A stretch of 49,926 bases of DNA from contig JANODG010000248.1 in NCBI GenBank assembly GCA_031412575.1, forward strand, positions 1 through 49,926. The letters are read 5' to 3'. The DNA comes from JAMLIO01 sp031412575. GTDB lineage: Bacteria > Bdellovibrionota > Bdellovibrionia > Bdellovibrionales > UBA1609. Below the pieces are notes generated by a model. The model was not told the DNA's origin, ran no database searches, and worked only from the letters and a program-made list of their open reading frames with translations. Shown here piece by piece: positions 6,082 to 15,479 of the stretch (its first letter is position 1; each line of letters opens with the position of its first letter). The translations under genes and the position numbers were made by a program.

Positions 6082-8406
6082 TTAGTCGGCTTCGTTAATT
6101 TCTAAAGAAGCTGATTTTAAGCGTAAGGCATTTGTGATTACAGAGACAGAACTTAAGCTCATCGCTGCGGCAGCAAACATTGGATTTAAAAGAATACCGA
6201 AGAATGGATAAAGAATTCCTGCTGCAACTGGAACACCTAAGGCGTTATAAAAAAATGCGAAGAATAGATTTTGTTTAATATTTTGAATCGTTAATTGGCT
6301 CACTTTTCTTGCGGTGACAATGGCCTTTAAATCCCCTTTGACAAGGGTGATGCCTGCACTTTTTATCGCGACATCTGTGCCTGTGCCCATTGCGATACCG
6401 ACGTGGGCTTGTGCCAATGCGGGTGCATCGTTAATTCCATCACCGGCCATGGCCACAATTTTTCCTTCAGCTTGAAGCCTTTTAACAACATCTGTTTTTT
6501 GTTGCGGAAGCACTTCTGCAATCACATCTGTAAGACCTACTAACTTCGCAACCGCATTGGCTGTGATTTGGTTGTCTCCGGTTAACATTAAGACTTTCAA
6601 ACCAGAATCCTGCAGCGCTTTGATTGCAGCAGGTGAAGTTTTTTTAATAGGATCAGCAACACTAATGATTCCAGCAAACGAGTCCCCAACACTGACATAC
6701 ATCACCGTGTGTCCTTGATGTCTAAGTTCATCAGCGCGCTTTTCCGAAGACAAGATAGAAATGTTATTTTCTTTTAATAAAGCAGAATTCCCGACCGAGA
6801 CCCTTAAATTTTCGATAGAGGCCCGGGTCCCTTTTCCAGTGATCGAAGTAAAAGATTCTGCTTTACCTAACTTAAGATGACTTGCACCCGAAACAATAGC
6901 CGACGCCAAAGGATGTTCGCTTTCTTTTTCAAGCGTTGCCACCAAACGAAGAATTTCTTCTTTGGAATAGTTCGAAAAGCTCTCCACATTCATCAATTTA
7001 GGTTTGCCCTCTGTCACTGTGCCAGTTTTGTCGATTAGCAGCACATCTACTTTTCGAAGTGTTTCAATAGCTTCTGCATTTTTAAATAAAATTCCTTTTT
7101 GAGCGGCTCGTCCAGTCGCCACCATAATTGACATCGGTGTTGCTAAACCTAAAGCACAAGGACACGCAATAATTAAAACGGCTACCGCATTCACCACAGC
7201 ATACGTGTATCTAGGTTCTATACCCCAGATGCTCCAGGCGATGGCTGTTAGAATTGCAGCTACGATCACTGCAGGTACAAAATAGTATGAAATTTGATCC
7301 GCAAGTTTTTGAATCGGAGCTCTGGATCTTTGCGCTTCTGAAACCATTTGCACGATCTGTGACAAAAGAGAATCTTTTCCAATCTTTTCAGACTTTACAA
7401 CAAATGACCCGGTTCCATTGATCGTGGCACCAACAACTTTGTCGCCTGCGATTTTTTGCATAGGTATAGGTTCGCCGGTGATCATGGATTCGTCCACCGA
7501 ACTACTTCCAGAAACTACAACTCCATCGACAGGAACTTTTTCACCGGGGCGAACACGTAATTGATCACCGATTTGAACTTTATCCATGGAAACGCTTTGT
7601 TCGCTACCATCAGGATTAATTCGAATTGCGGTGTTTGGTGCAAGACCAAGAAGAGCTTTGATGGCGGCGCCAGTTTGACCTCGGGCTTTAAGCTCAAGCA
7701 CTTGGCCTAAAAGAACAAGTGTTACAATGATTGCAGCAGGCTCGAAAAACAAACCTACTTCTCCGGTCATAGGATCAACGAAATCCTTTGGAAAAAGATC
7801 TGGAAAAAAAAGCGCTATTAAACTAAAAGTATATGCGACGCCGACCCCAAGACCAATCAATGTGAACATATTTGGACTTTTATTTTTTATCGACTGAACA
7901 AATCTTTCGAAAAACGGCCAACCACCCCAAAGTACGACCGGTGTTGCAAGAGCAAGTTCAATATATCCAAAGTAAGGATTTTGCCCAGATGCATGTAGCA
8001 GGTGACGACCACCCATCGTGATGAACAGTAAAGGAATCGATAAGGCTGTCGAAACCCAAAATCGTTTTTTCATGTCTAAGTATTCGCTGTTATCTTCTTT
8101 TTGATCTAGTGAGATGACCATAGGTTCAAGTGCCATTCCACAAATAGGACAAGAGCCCGGTCCCATCTGAACAATTTCTGGATGCATCGGGCACGTGTAC
8201 TCAACATCTTTTGCCGAAACTAGTGCGCTTGGTTTTTCTGGGTTTAAATATTTCTCTGGATTATCATCAAATTTAACTTTGCACTTAACGCTACAAAAAA
8301 AATAAGATGCACCTTTATGTTTAGACGTCCCCTTTGCAGTCTTGGGATCAACGGTCATGCCACAAACGGGATCTTTTACTTTTTCATTTTGATTTTCGTG
8401 ATTCAT
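6082..8406 (-). CDS. copA: Copper/silver-translocating P1B-type ATPase
   Basis: The 774-residue pump starts with two metal-handling domains: a YHS domain (KDPVCGMTV then FFCSVKCKVKF, residues about 10-56) and a heavy-metal-binding motif (YTCPMHPEIV then CPICGMALEP, about 69-95). The P-type ATPase core follows, with the TGEP actuator motif, the membrane CPC triad in IIACPCALGLATP, the phosphorylation site DKTGT, the SEHPLA motif of P1B pumps, and GDGINDAPAL. CPC marks it as Cu(I)/Ag(I) exporting. It has no classic GMxCxxC HMA domain. AAGGAAA precedes the ATG. It lies 102 bases downstream of the multicopper oxidase on the same strand; together they form a copper-detoxification unit. No copper regulator is in the window. 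Confidence 0.93.
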   Translation of the reverse strand: MNHENQNEKVKDPVCGMTVDPKTAKGTSKHKGASYFFCSVKCKVKFDDNPEKYLNPEKPSALVSAKDVEYTCPMHPEIVQMGPGSCPICGMALEPMVISLDQKEDNSEYLDMKKRFWVSTALSIPLLFITMGGRHLLHASGQNPYFGYIELALATPVVLWGGWPFFERFVQSIKNKSPNMFTLIGLGVGVAYTFSLIALFFPDLFPKDFVDPMTGEVGLFFEPAAIIVTLVLLGQVLELKARGQTGAAIKALLGLAPNTAIRINPDGSEQSVSMDKVQIGDQLRVRPGEKVPVDGVVVSGSSSVDESMITGEPIPMQKIAGDKVVGATINGTGSFVVKSEKIGKDSLLSQIVQMVSEAQRSRAPIQKLADQISYYFVPAVIVAAILTAIAWSIWGIEPRYTYAVVNAVAVLIIACPCALGLATPMSIMVATGRAAQKGILFKNAEAIETLRKVDVLLIDKTGTVTEGKPKLMNVESFSNYSKEEILRLVATLEKESEHPLASAIVSGASHLKLGKAESFTSITGKGTRASIENLRVSVGNSALLKENNISILSSEKRADELRHQGHTVMYVSVGDSFAGIISVADPIKKTSPAAIKALQDSGLKVLMLTGDNQITANAVAKLVGLTDVIAEVLPQQKTDVVKRLQAEGKIVAMAGDGINDAPALAQAHVGIAMGTGTDVAIKSAGITLVKGDLKAIVTARKVSQLTIQNIKQNLFFAFFYNALGVPVAAGILYPFFGILLNPMFAAAAMSLSSVSVITNALRLKSASLEINEAD

Positions 8407-8508
8407 GGTTTTCCTTGTTTTAGTATTCGTTGAATCCTTTTAAACTGTTCCACTAAAAATATTTTTTAAATGTCTAAATACTTTTTTCAAAAATGGGATT
8501 TGATTTCC

Positions 8509-10593
8509 TTAGAATTGAATCTCAAGACCTCCGCCTAAACTATCGTTGGTGAGCATCAGGCCAAGGGCCCACGACCACTTAGGTGCATACATGAGTGAAA
8601 CTTCAATTTCGGATTCGTGGGCGCCGTTTTGATCGGGGCGATAGGAATAATCAACGTCTGTAAAAATATTTTTACTCCATTGAAATCGCTTTTCTGCATC
8701 TATCCTTATTTTACCAGAATGATTTATTAAAAAATTTGTGCGAATCATAAACGGCAACACATAGCCAATCCCTAGGACAGCTTTTTCTTCTTCTCCGAAA
8801 CTTGTTCCACCAGCAATAATATTTAAATATCTGTTGATCCATCTTCGATAAAAAAGATCAACTTCATAATCCCATTTTTCATCAAATGAAAATTGTTTGT
8901 TATTGATGTTGGCAGTTTCTATTCGTGCTTCGAATTGATTCCAGGTTTGGGAAAGGCTTAAAAAAGCTTCGCCATGATTCGATGATGTTTCAATCGCACC
9001 ATATTTATACCAATGATCGTGTAAATGTGGATCAAGTTTTTGCCACTTCGCAATTTCAGGAGCTGGGGTGAATGAAGAGTATTTCACCACACGCGCCATT
9101 CCTGTTTTTAAGTGATAAAGATTATGACAATGAAGCATCCATTCCCCAGGTTCGTTAGCTAAAAATTCTATGGTACGGGATTGATGGGGGGGCACATCTA
9201 CCGTATGTTTCATCGGAGATTTATCTCCGTTTTTATTTAGAACGCGAAAGAAGTGACCATGCAAGTGCATCGGGTGATGCATCATAGTTTGATTCACAAT
9301 GGTGAAGCGAACAACGTCGTTTTCTTTAATCTCTATATTGCGGTCTTGATGTATCGCTTTATTGTTTATATGCCAAATGTAGCGAGCCATATCCCCACCG
9401 AGTACAAGCTTAACATCATAGCGCGCCACTTTTTCGGCTATGACTGTGGATTTAGAAGCCATAAGATCATCAACAGTCAGCGAATTAACTTTCGGTTTAT
9501 GATTCTGATGCGCACCATGATCGACGTGGATTTCATCTTTCGTCGACGTGTGGCTTGAGTGATTGCCATGGTTCATACTTGCATACTGATCAGGGAGGGG
9601 TCTTGTGGGTGCAAATACTTTTTCTCCCATTCCGATCCAGGCCGAAGCCCAGCCGGTTCCGTCTTGAGCGCTGGCGCGAAGTTCATAATTTTTATGCTCA
9701 GGCACGGTGAAAAGCACATCGTAAGTTTCTGCCATGCCTATCAAAATGTCGTTTGCATTTATGGGATCAATATCTACGCCATCAGCAGAAATAACAGTCA
9801 TAGGCGCGTCACCTAACGAGACATGAAAGTAACTTGAAGCTGCGGCATTAATTATCCGAAGTCGAATGCGCTCGCCAGGATGAGCCATTACAACCTGTGA
9901 ATCTTGTTTTCCGTTAATCAAAAACGCATCGTAACCCACGTCTGAAAGATCCATTCCGCCCATTCGGGTCCATTCGTTATTTAAAAAACGTCCAAGCGCA
10001 CCGTCGCCTTGCTTAATGGCGCCCAACCATGACCTCATTGTTCCCTTTTTATAAAGGTAATAGTCCCCATCTTTACGTAAGTTTTTTAATATTTGATCTG
10101 CATTTTCGTCGGACCAATCGCTTAAGACAATGGCGACATCTTTGTCGGCTTGAATTTTATTTTCACGAGGGTGAATAATGAAAGCACCGTAAACCCCTTT
10201 TTGTTCTTGGAGTTGGGTGTGCGAGTGGTACCAGTACGTTCCGCTTTGACGCAGTCGAAATTTAAAAGTGAAAGATTCGCCAGCTTTTATAGGTGCATTG
10301 TTGACGTAGGGCACACCGTCCATCTCTGGTGGCAGAAGTAACCCATGCCAATGGATTGAAAGTTCTTCTTTTTTTAATTTATTAATGACGGTGATTTCGG
10401 CATCGTCACCTTCGGTAAACGAAAGTGTGGGCGCTGGAATTTGTTCATTTAAAGAAATAGCGAAATCTACTGACTTTTTGCCACTAATGTTTACTGTTTG
10501 GCGATTAGCAACCAATTCGTATTTGACGGTTTTTGCAAAACTTAACTGCACAGAAGTTGCTGAAATTAAAAGTAATAAAAAATGCTGTTTCAT
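8509..10593 (-). CDS. Multicopper oxidase fused to a CopB-like outer-membrane domain
   Basis: Residues 1-20 are a Sec signal peptide. Residues 21-505 form a CopA-type multicopper oxidase with all four copper-ligand clusters: HWHG (81-84), WYHSH (121-125), HPMHLHGHF (about 439-447) and HCHNLYHLKTGM (about 487-498). A His/Met-rich segment (MNHGNHSSH and HVDHGAHQNH, about 339-365) may hold extra copper. Residues 535 to the end are different: alternating strands such as FEARIETANI, YEVDLFYRRWI and AVLGIGYVLPF resemble CopB/PcoB outer-membrane copper proteins. The protein ends in phenylalanine (GGGLEIQF), as beta-barrel proteins do. CopA and CopB are normally separate, so this is a fusion that would oxidise Cu(I) at the outer membrane. 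Confidence 0.88.
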   Translation of the reverse strand: MKQHFLLLLISATSVQLSFAKTVKYELVANRQTVNISGKKSVDFAISLNEQIPAPTLSFTEGDDAEITVINKLKKEELSIHWHGLLLPPEMDGVPYVNNAPIKAGESFTFKFRLRQSGTYWYHSHTQLQEQKGVYGAFIIHPRENKIQADKDVAIVLSDWSDENADQILKNLRKDGDYYLYKKGTMRSWLGAIKQGDGALGRFLNNEWTRMGGMDLSDVGYDAFLINGKQDSQVVMAHPGERIRLRIINAAASSYFHVSLGDAPMTVISADGVDIDPINANDILIGMAETYDVLFTVPEHKNYELRASAQDGTGWASAWIGMGEKVFAPTRPLPDQYASMNHGNHSSHTSTKDEIHVDHGAHQNHKPKVNSLTVDDLMASKSTVIAEKVARYDVKLVLGGDMARYIWHINNKAIHQDRNIEIKENDVVRFTIVNQTMMHHPMHLHGHFFRVLNKNGDKSPMKHTVDVPPHQSRTIEFLANEPGEWMLHCHNLYHLKTGMARVVKYSSFTPAPEIAKWQKLDPHLHDHWYKYGAIETSSNHGEAFLSLSQTWNQFEARIETANINNKQFSFDEKWDYEVDLFYRRWINRYLNIIAGGTSFGEEEKAVLGIGYVLPFMIRTNFLINHSGKIRIDAEKRFQWSKNIFTDVDYSYRPDQNGAHESEIEVSLMYAPKWSWALGLMLTNDSLGGGLEIQF

Positions 10594-11020
10594 AAAATTG
10601 GCTCACTTTGTAACATGGATGATGATTCATATATTAGTACGTATTAAATAATAGAATTGTGACATTATATTTTATTTATTTTACTGAAGGATAGAATTTG
10701 GTAAAAAATTTATTTTTAAAATAATTGTCACAAAATACAAATTACTTAAATTAGTAGGCGAAAAAAGGCGAATTAGAGACTGAATTATTATCTAAATAGA
10801 AATCAGTAGACTAGCATTTGATTAAGTGAACTACAATTCTCTTTGTAAATTCATCTAAAAGTTACGGTAGAAAAATTAAAAAAATAATTACAAGTATCTT
10901 TATAAAAAATATTTATCTAAAAAAAAATGAACTTGAATCAAATTAGAATCAAAAAACAGAACGTTCGGACAAGTTGGAAAGTAGTTGCTGTTTGGCGGAA
11001 AATATCTAAAATTATAAATA
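10594..11020. other. Divergent AT-rich intergenic region
   Basis: This lies between the copper oxidase, which runs left, and the esterase, which runs right. It must carry the promoter of the oxidase gene. No clear CueR- or CsoR-type operator, RNA gene or ORF with coding character is visible. The stretch is very AT-rich, with several T and A runs, and leads into the 8-bp repeat array. Confidence 0.4.
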
Positions 11021-11100
11021 GTTAAATAGTTAAATAGTTAAATAGTTAAATAGTTAAATAGTTAAATAGTTAAATAGTTAAATAGTTAAATAGTTAAATA
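11021..11100. repeat. Ten perfect tandem copies of an 8-bp unit
   Basis: The unit GTTAAATA is repeated ten times without a single mismatch from 11021 to 11100. Six bases of a partial copy (TAAATA) precede it. The array ends 56 bases before the start codon of the secreted esterase. Each unit contains a TAAATA hexamer like a -10 element, and unit gain or loss would change promoter spacing by 8 bases. Perfect short arrays of this kind mutate by strand slippage. Confidence 0.95.
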
Positions 11101-11156
11101 GAACATAGGAACCAAGTTAGATCCTGTTTTTTTTAAGCTGCAGAGGAAATTAAAAA

Positions 11157-12206
11157 ATGAATTCAAATTTAAAAATATTTGTTTTTCTAATTGTATTTAC
11201 TTTGACTTCTCCGTTAGGCCTTTTTGCGCAAGATGAAATGAAACCTGCTAAAGGTGGCTTCTTTAAAGCACGCACGAAAAAGCGCTGGATGGAAAAACAG
11301 CAAAACCCCCCAGAAACAAATGCGACAACGGATGATGTGATTACTAAACCTGGTGATTACACGTTTAAAATATCAAGCTCGGGTATTGATCGATATTATA
11401 TGGTTCATATTCCAGCGAAGTATTCGGTCAAAATGCCAGCGCCTTTGATTGTTGCCATGCACGGAGCAAAAGGAAACATGAGCATTCAGGCTTCGGATAA
11501 AGCCTATAAACTGATTTCGAAATCAGACAAGGAAGGTTTTATTGTCGCATTTCCGAATGGCTACAGTAAATTTCCATCTGGTAAAATGGCCACTTGGAAC
11601 GCTGGTAAATGTTGTGCCCTGGCCCGCGATAACGAAATTGACGACGTTAAATTTATTAACGAAATAGTCGAATACATTAAAAAGCAATTTAAGATTGATG
11701 CAAAAAAAGTATTTGCCATTGGAATGTCCAATGGTGGCATGATGGCTTACCGACTTGCCTGTGATTCTGCCAAACTCTTTAAAGCCATAGCTTCTGTCAC
11801 GGGCACGGACATTACAAAAAGTTGTAAACCATCGAAGGCTGTTTCGATTCTTCACATCCACGCCAAAGACGACGAACTTGTTTTGTTTAAGGGTGGAAAA
11901 GGAAAAGGAGCGTCGCCTGATAAATCAGACATCACCGATTTCCCACCAGTTAATGATGTCATAAAAAAATGGACAAAACTAAATGAGTGTTCTTCCACCC
12001 CGAAGAAAATCATTGAAAAACCAAAAGCCTATTGTGAGCTTTATTCTAATTGCAGCGAAAAGACCGAAGTGCAACTTTGTGTCACTGAAAACGGTGGTCA
12101 CACTTGGCCGGGTGGCGAAGGTCATTCTTTTAATAAAAAAGCGGCGCCGCCTTCGGTGGAAATTTCTGCAACCGATGTGATGTGGGATTTCTTTAAAAAT
12201 AAATAG
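11157..12206 (+). CDS. Secreted PHB-depolymerase/feruloyl-esterase family hydrolase
   Basis: The 349-residue protein has a Sec signal peptide (to about residue 25, LGLFAQ). After a Lys-rich linker comes an alpha/beta-hydrolase of the LpqC/PHB depolymerase family. The strand LIVAMHGAKGN leads to the oxyanion hole, the nucleophile elbow is GMSNGG, the acid is probably in HAKDDE, and the histidine is in ENGGHTWPGG. GFIVAFPNGY and WNAGKCC are further family marks. Substrates in the family include polyhydroxyalkanoates and feruloyl esters, and the true substrate cannot be read from sequence. AGAGGA precedes the ATG. An array of ten 8-bp repeats lies just upstream and may make expression phase-variable. 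Confidence 0.85.
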   Translation: MNSNLKIFVFLIVFTLTSPLGLFAQDEMKPAKGGFFKARTKKRWMEKQQNPPETNATTDDVITKPGDYTFKISSSGIDRYYMVHIPAKYSVKMPAPLIVAMHGAKGNMSIQASDKAYKLISKSDKEGFIVAFPNGYSKFPSGKMATWNAGKCCALARDNEIDDVKFINEIVEYIKKQFKIDAKKVFAIGMSNGGMMAYRLACDSAKLFKAIASVTGTDITKSCKPSKAVSILHIHAKDDELVLFKGGKGKGASPDKSDITDFPPVNDVIKKWTKLNECSSTPKKIIEKPKAYCELYSNCSEKTEVQLCVTENGGHTWPGGEGHSFNKKAAPPSVEISATDVMWDFFKNK

Positions 12207-12341
12207 GATTTTTCAATTCTCAATCACGATTAAAAAAATCTCTTCAATGTGGAAAAATTGGTCGTTTGTTTGAACTTTAAAACTCTAGATCGACTGAAGC
12301 TCTTTTTAAAAAGGCTTAGCTTTTGCTACATCAAAATCTCT

Positions 12342-13640
12342 GTGAATAAAAAAACAAAAGTTTTAAAGCGCACTGTTGGATTACCTATGCTTACCTTTTA
12401 CGGTACGGGGATGATTTTAGGTGCGGGAATTTATTCCATCATAGGACAAGCGGCGGGTATAGCCGGTGATAGTCTTTGGCAAGGTTTTCTGCTTGCAGGA
12501 TTTGCAGCGCTTCTGACGGCATTGTCCTATGCTGAACTTGCAACGATGTACCCCACGGCAGGCGCAGAGTATATTTATTTACGAAAAGCATTTTCTAATC
12601 AACGATGGCTTGCAGCCACGGTAGGTAACGTTGTTATTTTCGCAGGTTGTGCAGCAGCCGCAACGGTAGCGCTTGCATTTACAAGTTATTTACAACACTT
12701 TATTACAATCCCGCGTTTTATAACAGCAATCAGTGTCATCGTATTTTTTAGTGGCATCAATATTCTTGGACTTCGACAATCCGTTTGGACAAATGTGATT
12801 TTCACTACAATCGAAGTTTTGGGTTTAATTCTTTTCATTTGGTTAGGATGGCAAAAAGCCGATTTTGGAAACGCTTTATTTACCCCTCCGTCCTTAGCCA
12901 CCGTTTCAAGTTCAGCTTTAATTATTTTCGCATTCCTAGGATTTGAAAATATAGTAAGTCTTGCCGAAGAAACCAAAGAACCCGGTAAAACAATTCCTCG
13001 AGCAATAATTTTAAGTTTAATCATTTCTACATCACTTTATGTTTTGGTAAGTCTTGCAGCTGTGGCCCTTATGCCGCCCGAACAATTAGGTTCGACTGAA
13101 TCTGCAATTTTAGACGCTTCGCTAAAAAGTTCTCGGAAAGTCGCTGGAATTTTAGGAGGGATAGCACTTTTCTCGACTGCAAATACGGTTTTAGTTGGAC
13201 TAGTCACAACAAGCAGAATTATTTACGGAATTTCAAAAGATAAGTCTTTACCGCAAATTTTCTCTAAAATATTAAAAAAACAACAGACTCCTTGGCTAGC
13301 GGCACTTGTTGCGATGGTAGGTTCGTCATTTCTCTTACCATTCGGAAAAGTGGAGATACTCGCTAGCATCGCTTCGTTTTTAACGATGATTGTTTTTTGC
13401 TCGGTTAATGTTTCGGTTATTAAACTAAGATTTACTTCTCCAGATTTAAAACGGCCTTTCAAAACTCCGCTTGCAATCAAGTCTGTTCCCTTATTACCTG
13501 TCCTGGGTCTACTTGTTTGTTTAATATTTCTGTTTCAGTTTAAAAGCATAGTTTACATTACAGGTCTTATTGCTTTTTTAGGTTCAGCAGGAATTTATTT
13601 GATATACAATAGCTTTAGAATTAGGAGTGCAAATGTCTAA
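12342..13640 (+). CDS. APC-family amino-acid permease
   Basis: This is a 12-segment membrane protein of the amino acid-polyamine-organocation family, importing or exchanging amino acids across the inner membrane. The signature LPMLTFYGTGMILGAGIYSIIG forms the first unwound helix. AYAE-like ALSYAELATMYPTAGAEYIYL and FAFLGFENIVSLAEETKEPGKTIPRAI are further family blocks. Residues from the GTG at 12342 (NKKTKVLKRTVGLP) look like the natural beginning; an earlier GTG at 12249 would add 31 residues that fit no family pattern. The last codons overlap the start of the VIT gene by 8 bases. Substrate is unknown. Confidence 0.88.
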   Translation: MNKKTKVLKRTVGLPMLTFYGTGMILGAGIYSIIGQAAGIAGDSLWQGFLLAGFAALLTALSYAELATMYPTAGAEYIYLRKAFSNQRWLAATVGNVVIFAGCAAAATVALAFTSYLQHFITIPRFITAISVIVFFSGINILGLRQSVWTNVIFTTIEVLGLILFIWLGWQKADFGNALFTPPSLATVSSSALIIFAFLGFENIVSLAEETKEPGKTIPRAIILSLIISTSLYVLVSLAAVALMPPEQLGSTESAILDASLKSSRKVAGILGGIALFSTANTVLVGLVTTSRIIYGISKDKSLPQIFSKILKKQQTPWLAALVAMVGSSFLLPFGKVEILASIASFLTMIVFCSVNVSVIKLRFTSPDLKRPFKTPLAIKSVPLLPVLGLLVCLIFLFQFKSIVYITGLIAFLGSAGIYLIYNSFRIRSANV

Positions 13641-14334
13641 ATCTTCTATGCCGGCGGAGTCACATCGTTCGCATCACATCAACTGGCTTCGGGCCGCCGT
13701 GCTAGGTGCAAACGATGGAATAGTTTCTACAGCAAGTCTTATTCTTGGTGTTGCTGCTGCAAACTCTAATTACGAAAATATTTTATTGACTGGAATTGCC
13801 GGTCTTGTTGCTGGTGCTATGTCGATGGCTGCTGGCGAATATGTATCTGTAAGTTCACAATCTGATACTGAAAAAGCAGATTTAGATCGCGAAAAAGTTG
13901 AACTTGAAACTAATGCTGAGTTTGAAGAAGCGGAACTTGCGCAAATTTATGTAAGTCGTGGACTAGATTCGGATTTGGCACAGCAAGTTGCCAAAAAGTT
14001 AACGGAGTATGATGCGATTGGTAGCCATGCAAGGGACGAATTAGGGATAAACGAATTTTTTAGTGCACGCCCTGTTCAAGCTGCATTCGCATCAGCTGCA
14101 GCATTTTCCGTAGGTGCAATTTTTCCCTTACTTTTAGTTGTAATCAGCAATAAGGATTACTTAATCTTATTTGTTTCGATAGGATCACTTTTTTTTCTAG
14201 CACTGCTTGGTGTTTTTGCCGCTAAGGTTGGCGGGGCAAATGTTTTTAAAGGGGCTTTCAGGGTTTGCTTTTGGGGCATGATTGCGATGGTCGTCACTGC
14301 GGGAATTGGTTTTCTTTTTGGTTTAGTGATTTAG
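13633..14334 (+). CDS. VIT1/CCC1-family Fe2+/Mn2+ transporter
   Basis: The protein of about 233 residues belongs to the vacuolar iron transporter family. It opens with SHRSHHINWLRAAVLGANDGIVSTASLILGVA, the first membrane helix with its conserved asparagine and aspartate. GAMSMAAGEYVSVSSQSDTEKAD follows, then an acidic cytoplasmic metal-binding helix pair (REKVELETNAEFEEAEL), and then three more helices. Such proteins move Fe2+ or Mn2+ out of the cytosol. ATG 13633 is chosen because AGGAG lies 6 bases before it. The start overlaps the stop of the permease, so translation is coupled. A decayed second copy of this family lies at 15480-15622 on the other strand. Confidence 0.9.
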   Translation: MSKSSMPAESHRSHHINWLRAAVLGANDGIVSTASLILGVAAANSNYENILLTGIAGLVAGAMSMAAGEYVSVSSQSDTEKADLDREKVELETNAEFEEAELAQIYVSRGLDSDLAQQVAKKLTEYDAIGSHARDELGINEFFSARPVQAAFASAAAFSVGAIFPLLLVVISNKDYLILFVSIGSLFFLALLGVFAAKVGGANVFKGAFRVCFWGMIAMVVTAGIGFLFGLVI

Positions 14335-14532
14335 CTAAGATTCAAAAAATTTAATAGATTCTCTTTTGAATAAAATAAAATAAAAAAATAAATTGATAAC
14401 GTGTACAAAAGACTCTTTGAAGTTGAATTATTCCACGTTTTAATTCCAAACTTTTCACAAGTCGCTTGTGTGCGCCTACATATAGGCCTGGTAATTGCAT
14501 TTTTAGTCTAAGAATCAACCGAAGGAGTGATT

Positions 14533-15189
14533 ATGTCATTTATAAAAACAGATTCAGAACTTAAACGAGATGTAGTTAATGAACTAATTTGGGACCCAAG
14601 TATATCTTCGGATGACATTTTAGTATCGGTGTCCGAGGGAATTGTTACTTTTCATGGTCATGTACCACACTATTTTGAAAAATTATTGGCTGAAAAAGCT
14701 GCTCAAAGAGTTAGTGGTGTAAAAGCTGTCGCCGATGAACTTGAAGTTAAAAGTATATTCGATAAATCTGACGAAGAAATTGCTCAAGCCGCTTATAACG
14801 CGATCAAATGGAACTATTCGGTGCCAAATGATATCGGTGTCTCTGTGCAGAAGGGTTGGATCACTTTAAGAGGTCAAGCCGATTGGGATTATCAAAGAAA
14901 TGCAGCCAAAGAATCCGTTAGTGAACTTATGGGCGTCACAGGTGTCTCAAACGAAATCACCATCAAAACAAAAATTCAGCCTTCGGATATAAAATCCAGG
15001 ATTGAAGAGGCATTGAAGCGATCAGCCGAAAAAGAAAGTAAACAGATAAGTGTCTCGGTTCACGGCGATAAAGTTACATTAAGCGGAAAAGTACATTCAT
15101 TTGCAGAAGGTGCAGATGCTAGGCTTGCCGCATGGATGGCGCCAGGAGTGAATTCTGTCGTAGACAACTTAAAGATTTCAAGATTTTAA
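14533..15189 (+). CDS. Protein with three BON domains (OsmY-like)
   Basis: The protein of 218 residues consists of three BON modules: residues about 8-72 (LKRDVVNELIWDPSI to VADELEV), 79-147 (IAQAAYNAIKWNYSV to VSNEITI) and 150-217 (IKSRIEEALKRSA to VVDNLKI). Each shows the pattern V-G-ITL-G-V with a GV-V ending. It has no signal peptide, unlike E. coli OsmY, so it is probably cytoplasmic or exported in another way. BON domains bind lipids and occur in stress-induced proteins. AAGGAG precedes ATG 14533. It forms a pair with the DUF2171 gene 28 bases downstream. Confidence 0.88.
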   Translation: MSFIKTDSELKRDVVNELIWDPSISSDDILVSVSEGIVTFHGHVPHYFEKLLAEKAAQRVSGVKAVADELEVKSIFDKSDEEIAQAAYNAIKWNYSVPNDIGVSVQKGWITLRGQADWDYQRNAAKESVSELMGVTGVSNEITIKTKIQPSDIKSRIEEALKRSAEKESKQISVSVHGDKVTLSGKVHSFAEGADARLAAWMAPGVNSVVDNLKISRF

Positions 15190-15217
15190 ACGATTTAAAC
15201 TTTAAACAGGAGTATGA

Positions 15218-15445
15218 ATGATAAATTCTCAAGATGTAAAACCCAATATGCCAGTAGTTTGTTCTACAAATGCCGAGTTCGGTATCGTTGATCACTTAGA
15301 GGGTACAGACCAGATTAAACTCCAAAAAGATGACAGTGGACGACATCATTTAATCCCACTTAAGTGGGTAAATTTTGTTGATGATAAGGTGCATGTCGAC
15401 CGACCCGGTGACCAAGTTATGAAGGAATGGACCGAAGTGAACTAA
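15218..15445 (+). CDS. DUF2171 domain protein
   Basis: This is a small 75-residue protein whose pattern (MPVVCSTNAEFGIVDHLEGTD, then KLQKDDSGRHHLIPLKWV, then DKVHVDRPGDQVMKEW) matches DUF2171, a PRC-barrel-like fold of unknown function. Such proteins are often coded beside BON-domain and other stress genes, as here. AGGAG lies 8 bases before the ATG. It is probably cotranscribed with the BON gene. There is no signal peptide and no membrane segment. Confidence 0.82.
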   Translation: MINSQDVKPNMPVVCSTNAEFGIVDHLEGTDQIKLQKDDSGRHHLIPLKWVNFVDDKVHVDRPGDQVMKEWTEVN

Positions 15446-15479
15446 ATTATCATAGAACTTCTTTTCGTGATCGAAATTT

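Noticed and set aside
9253..9816. Plus-strand frames within the copper oxidase gene
   Set aside because: They have no family pattern, while the minus strand codes for the full multicopper oxidase with all copper motifs.
12249..12341. Earlier GTG start for the permease
   Set aside because: The added 31 residues fit no family pattern; the GTG at 12342 matches the usual N-terminus.
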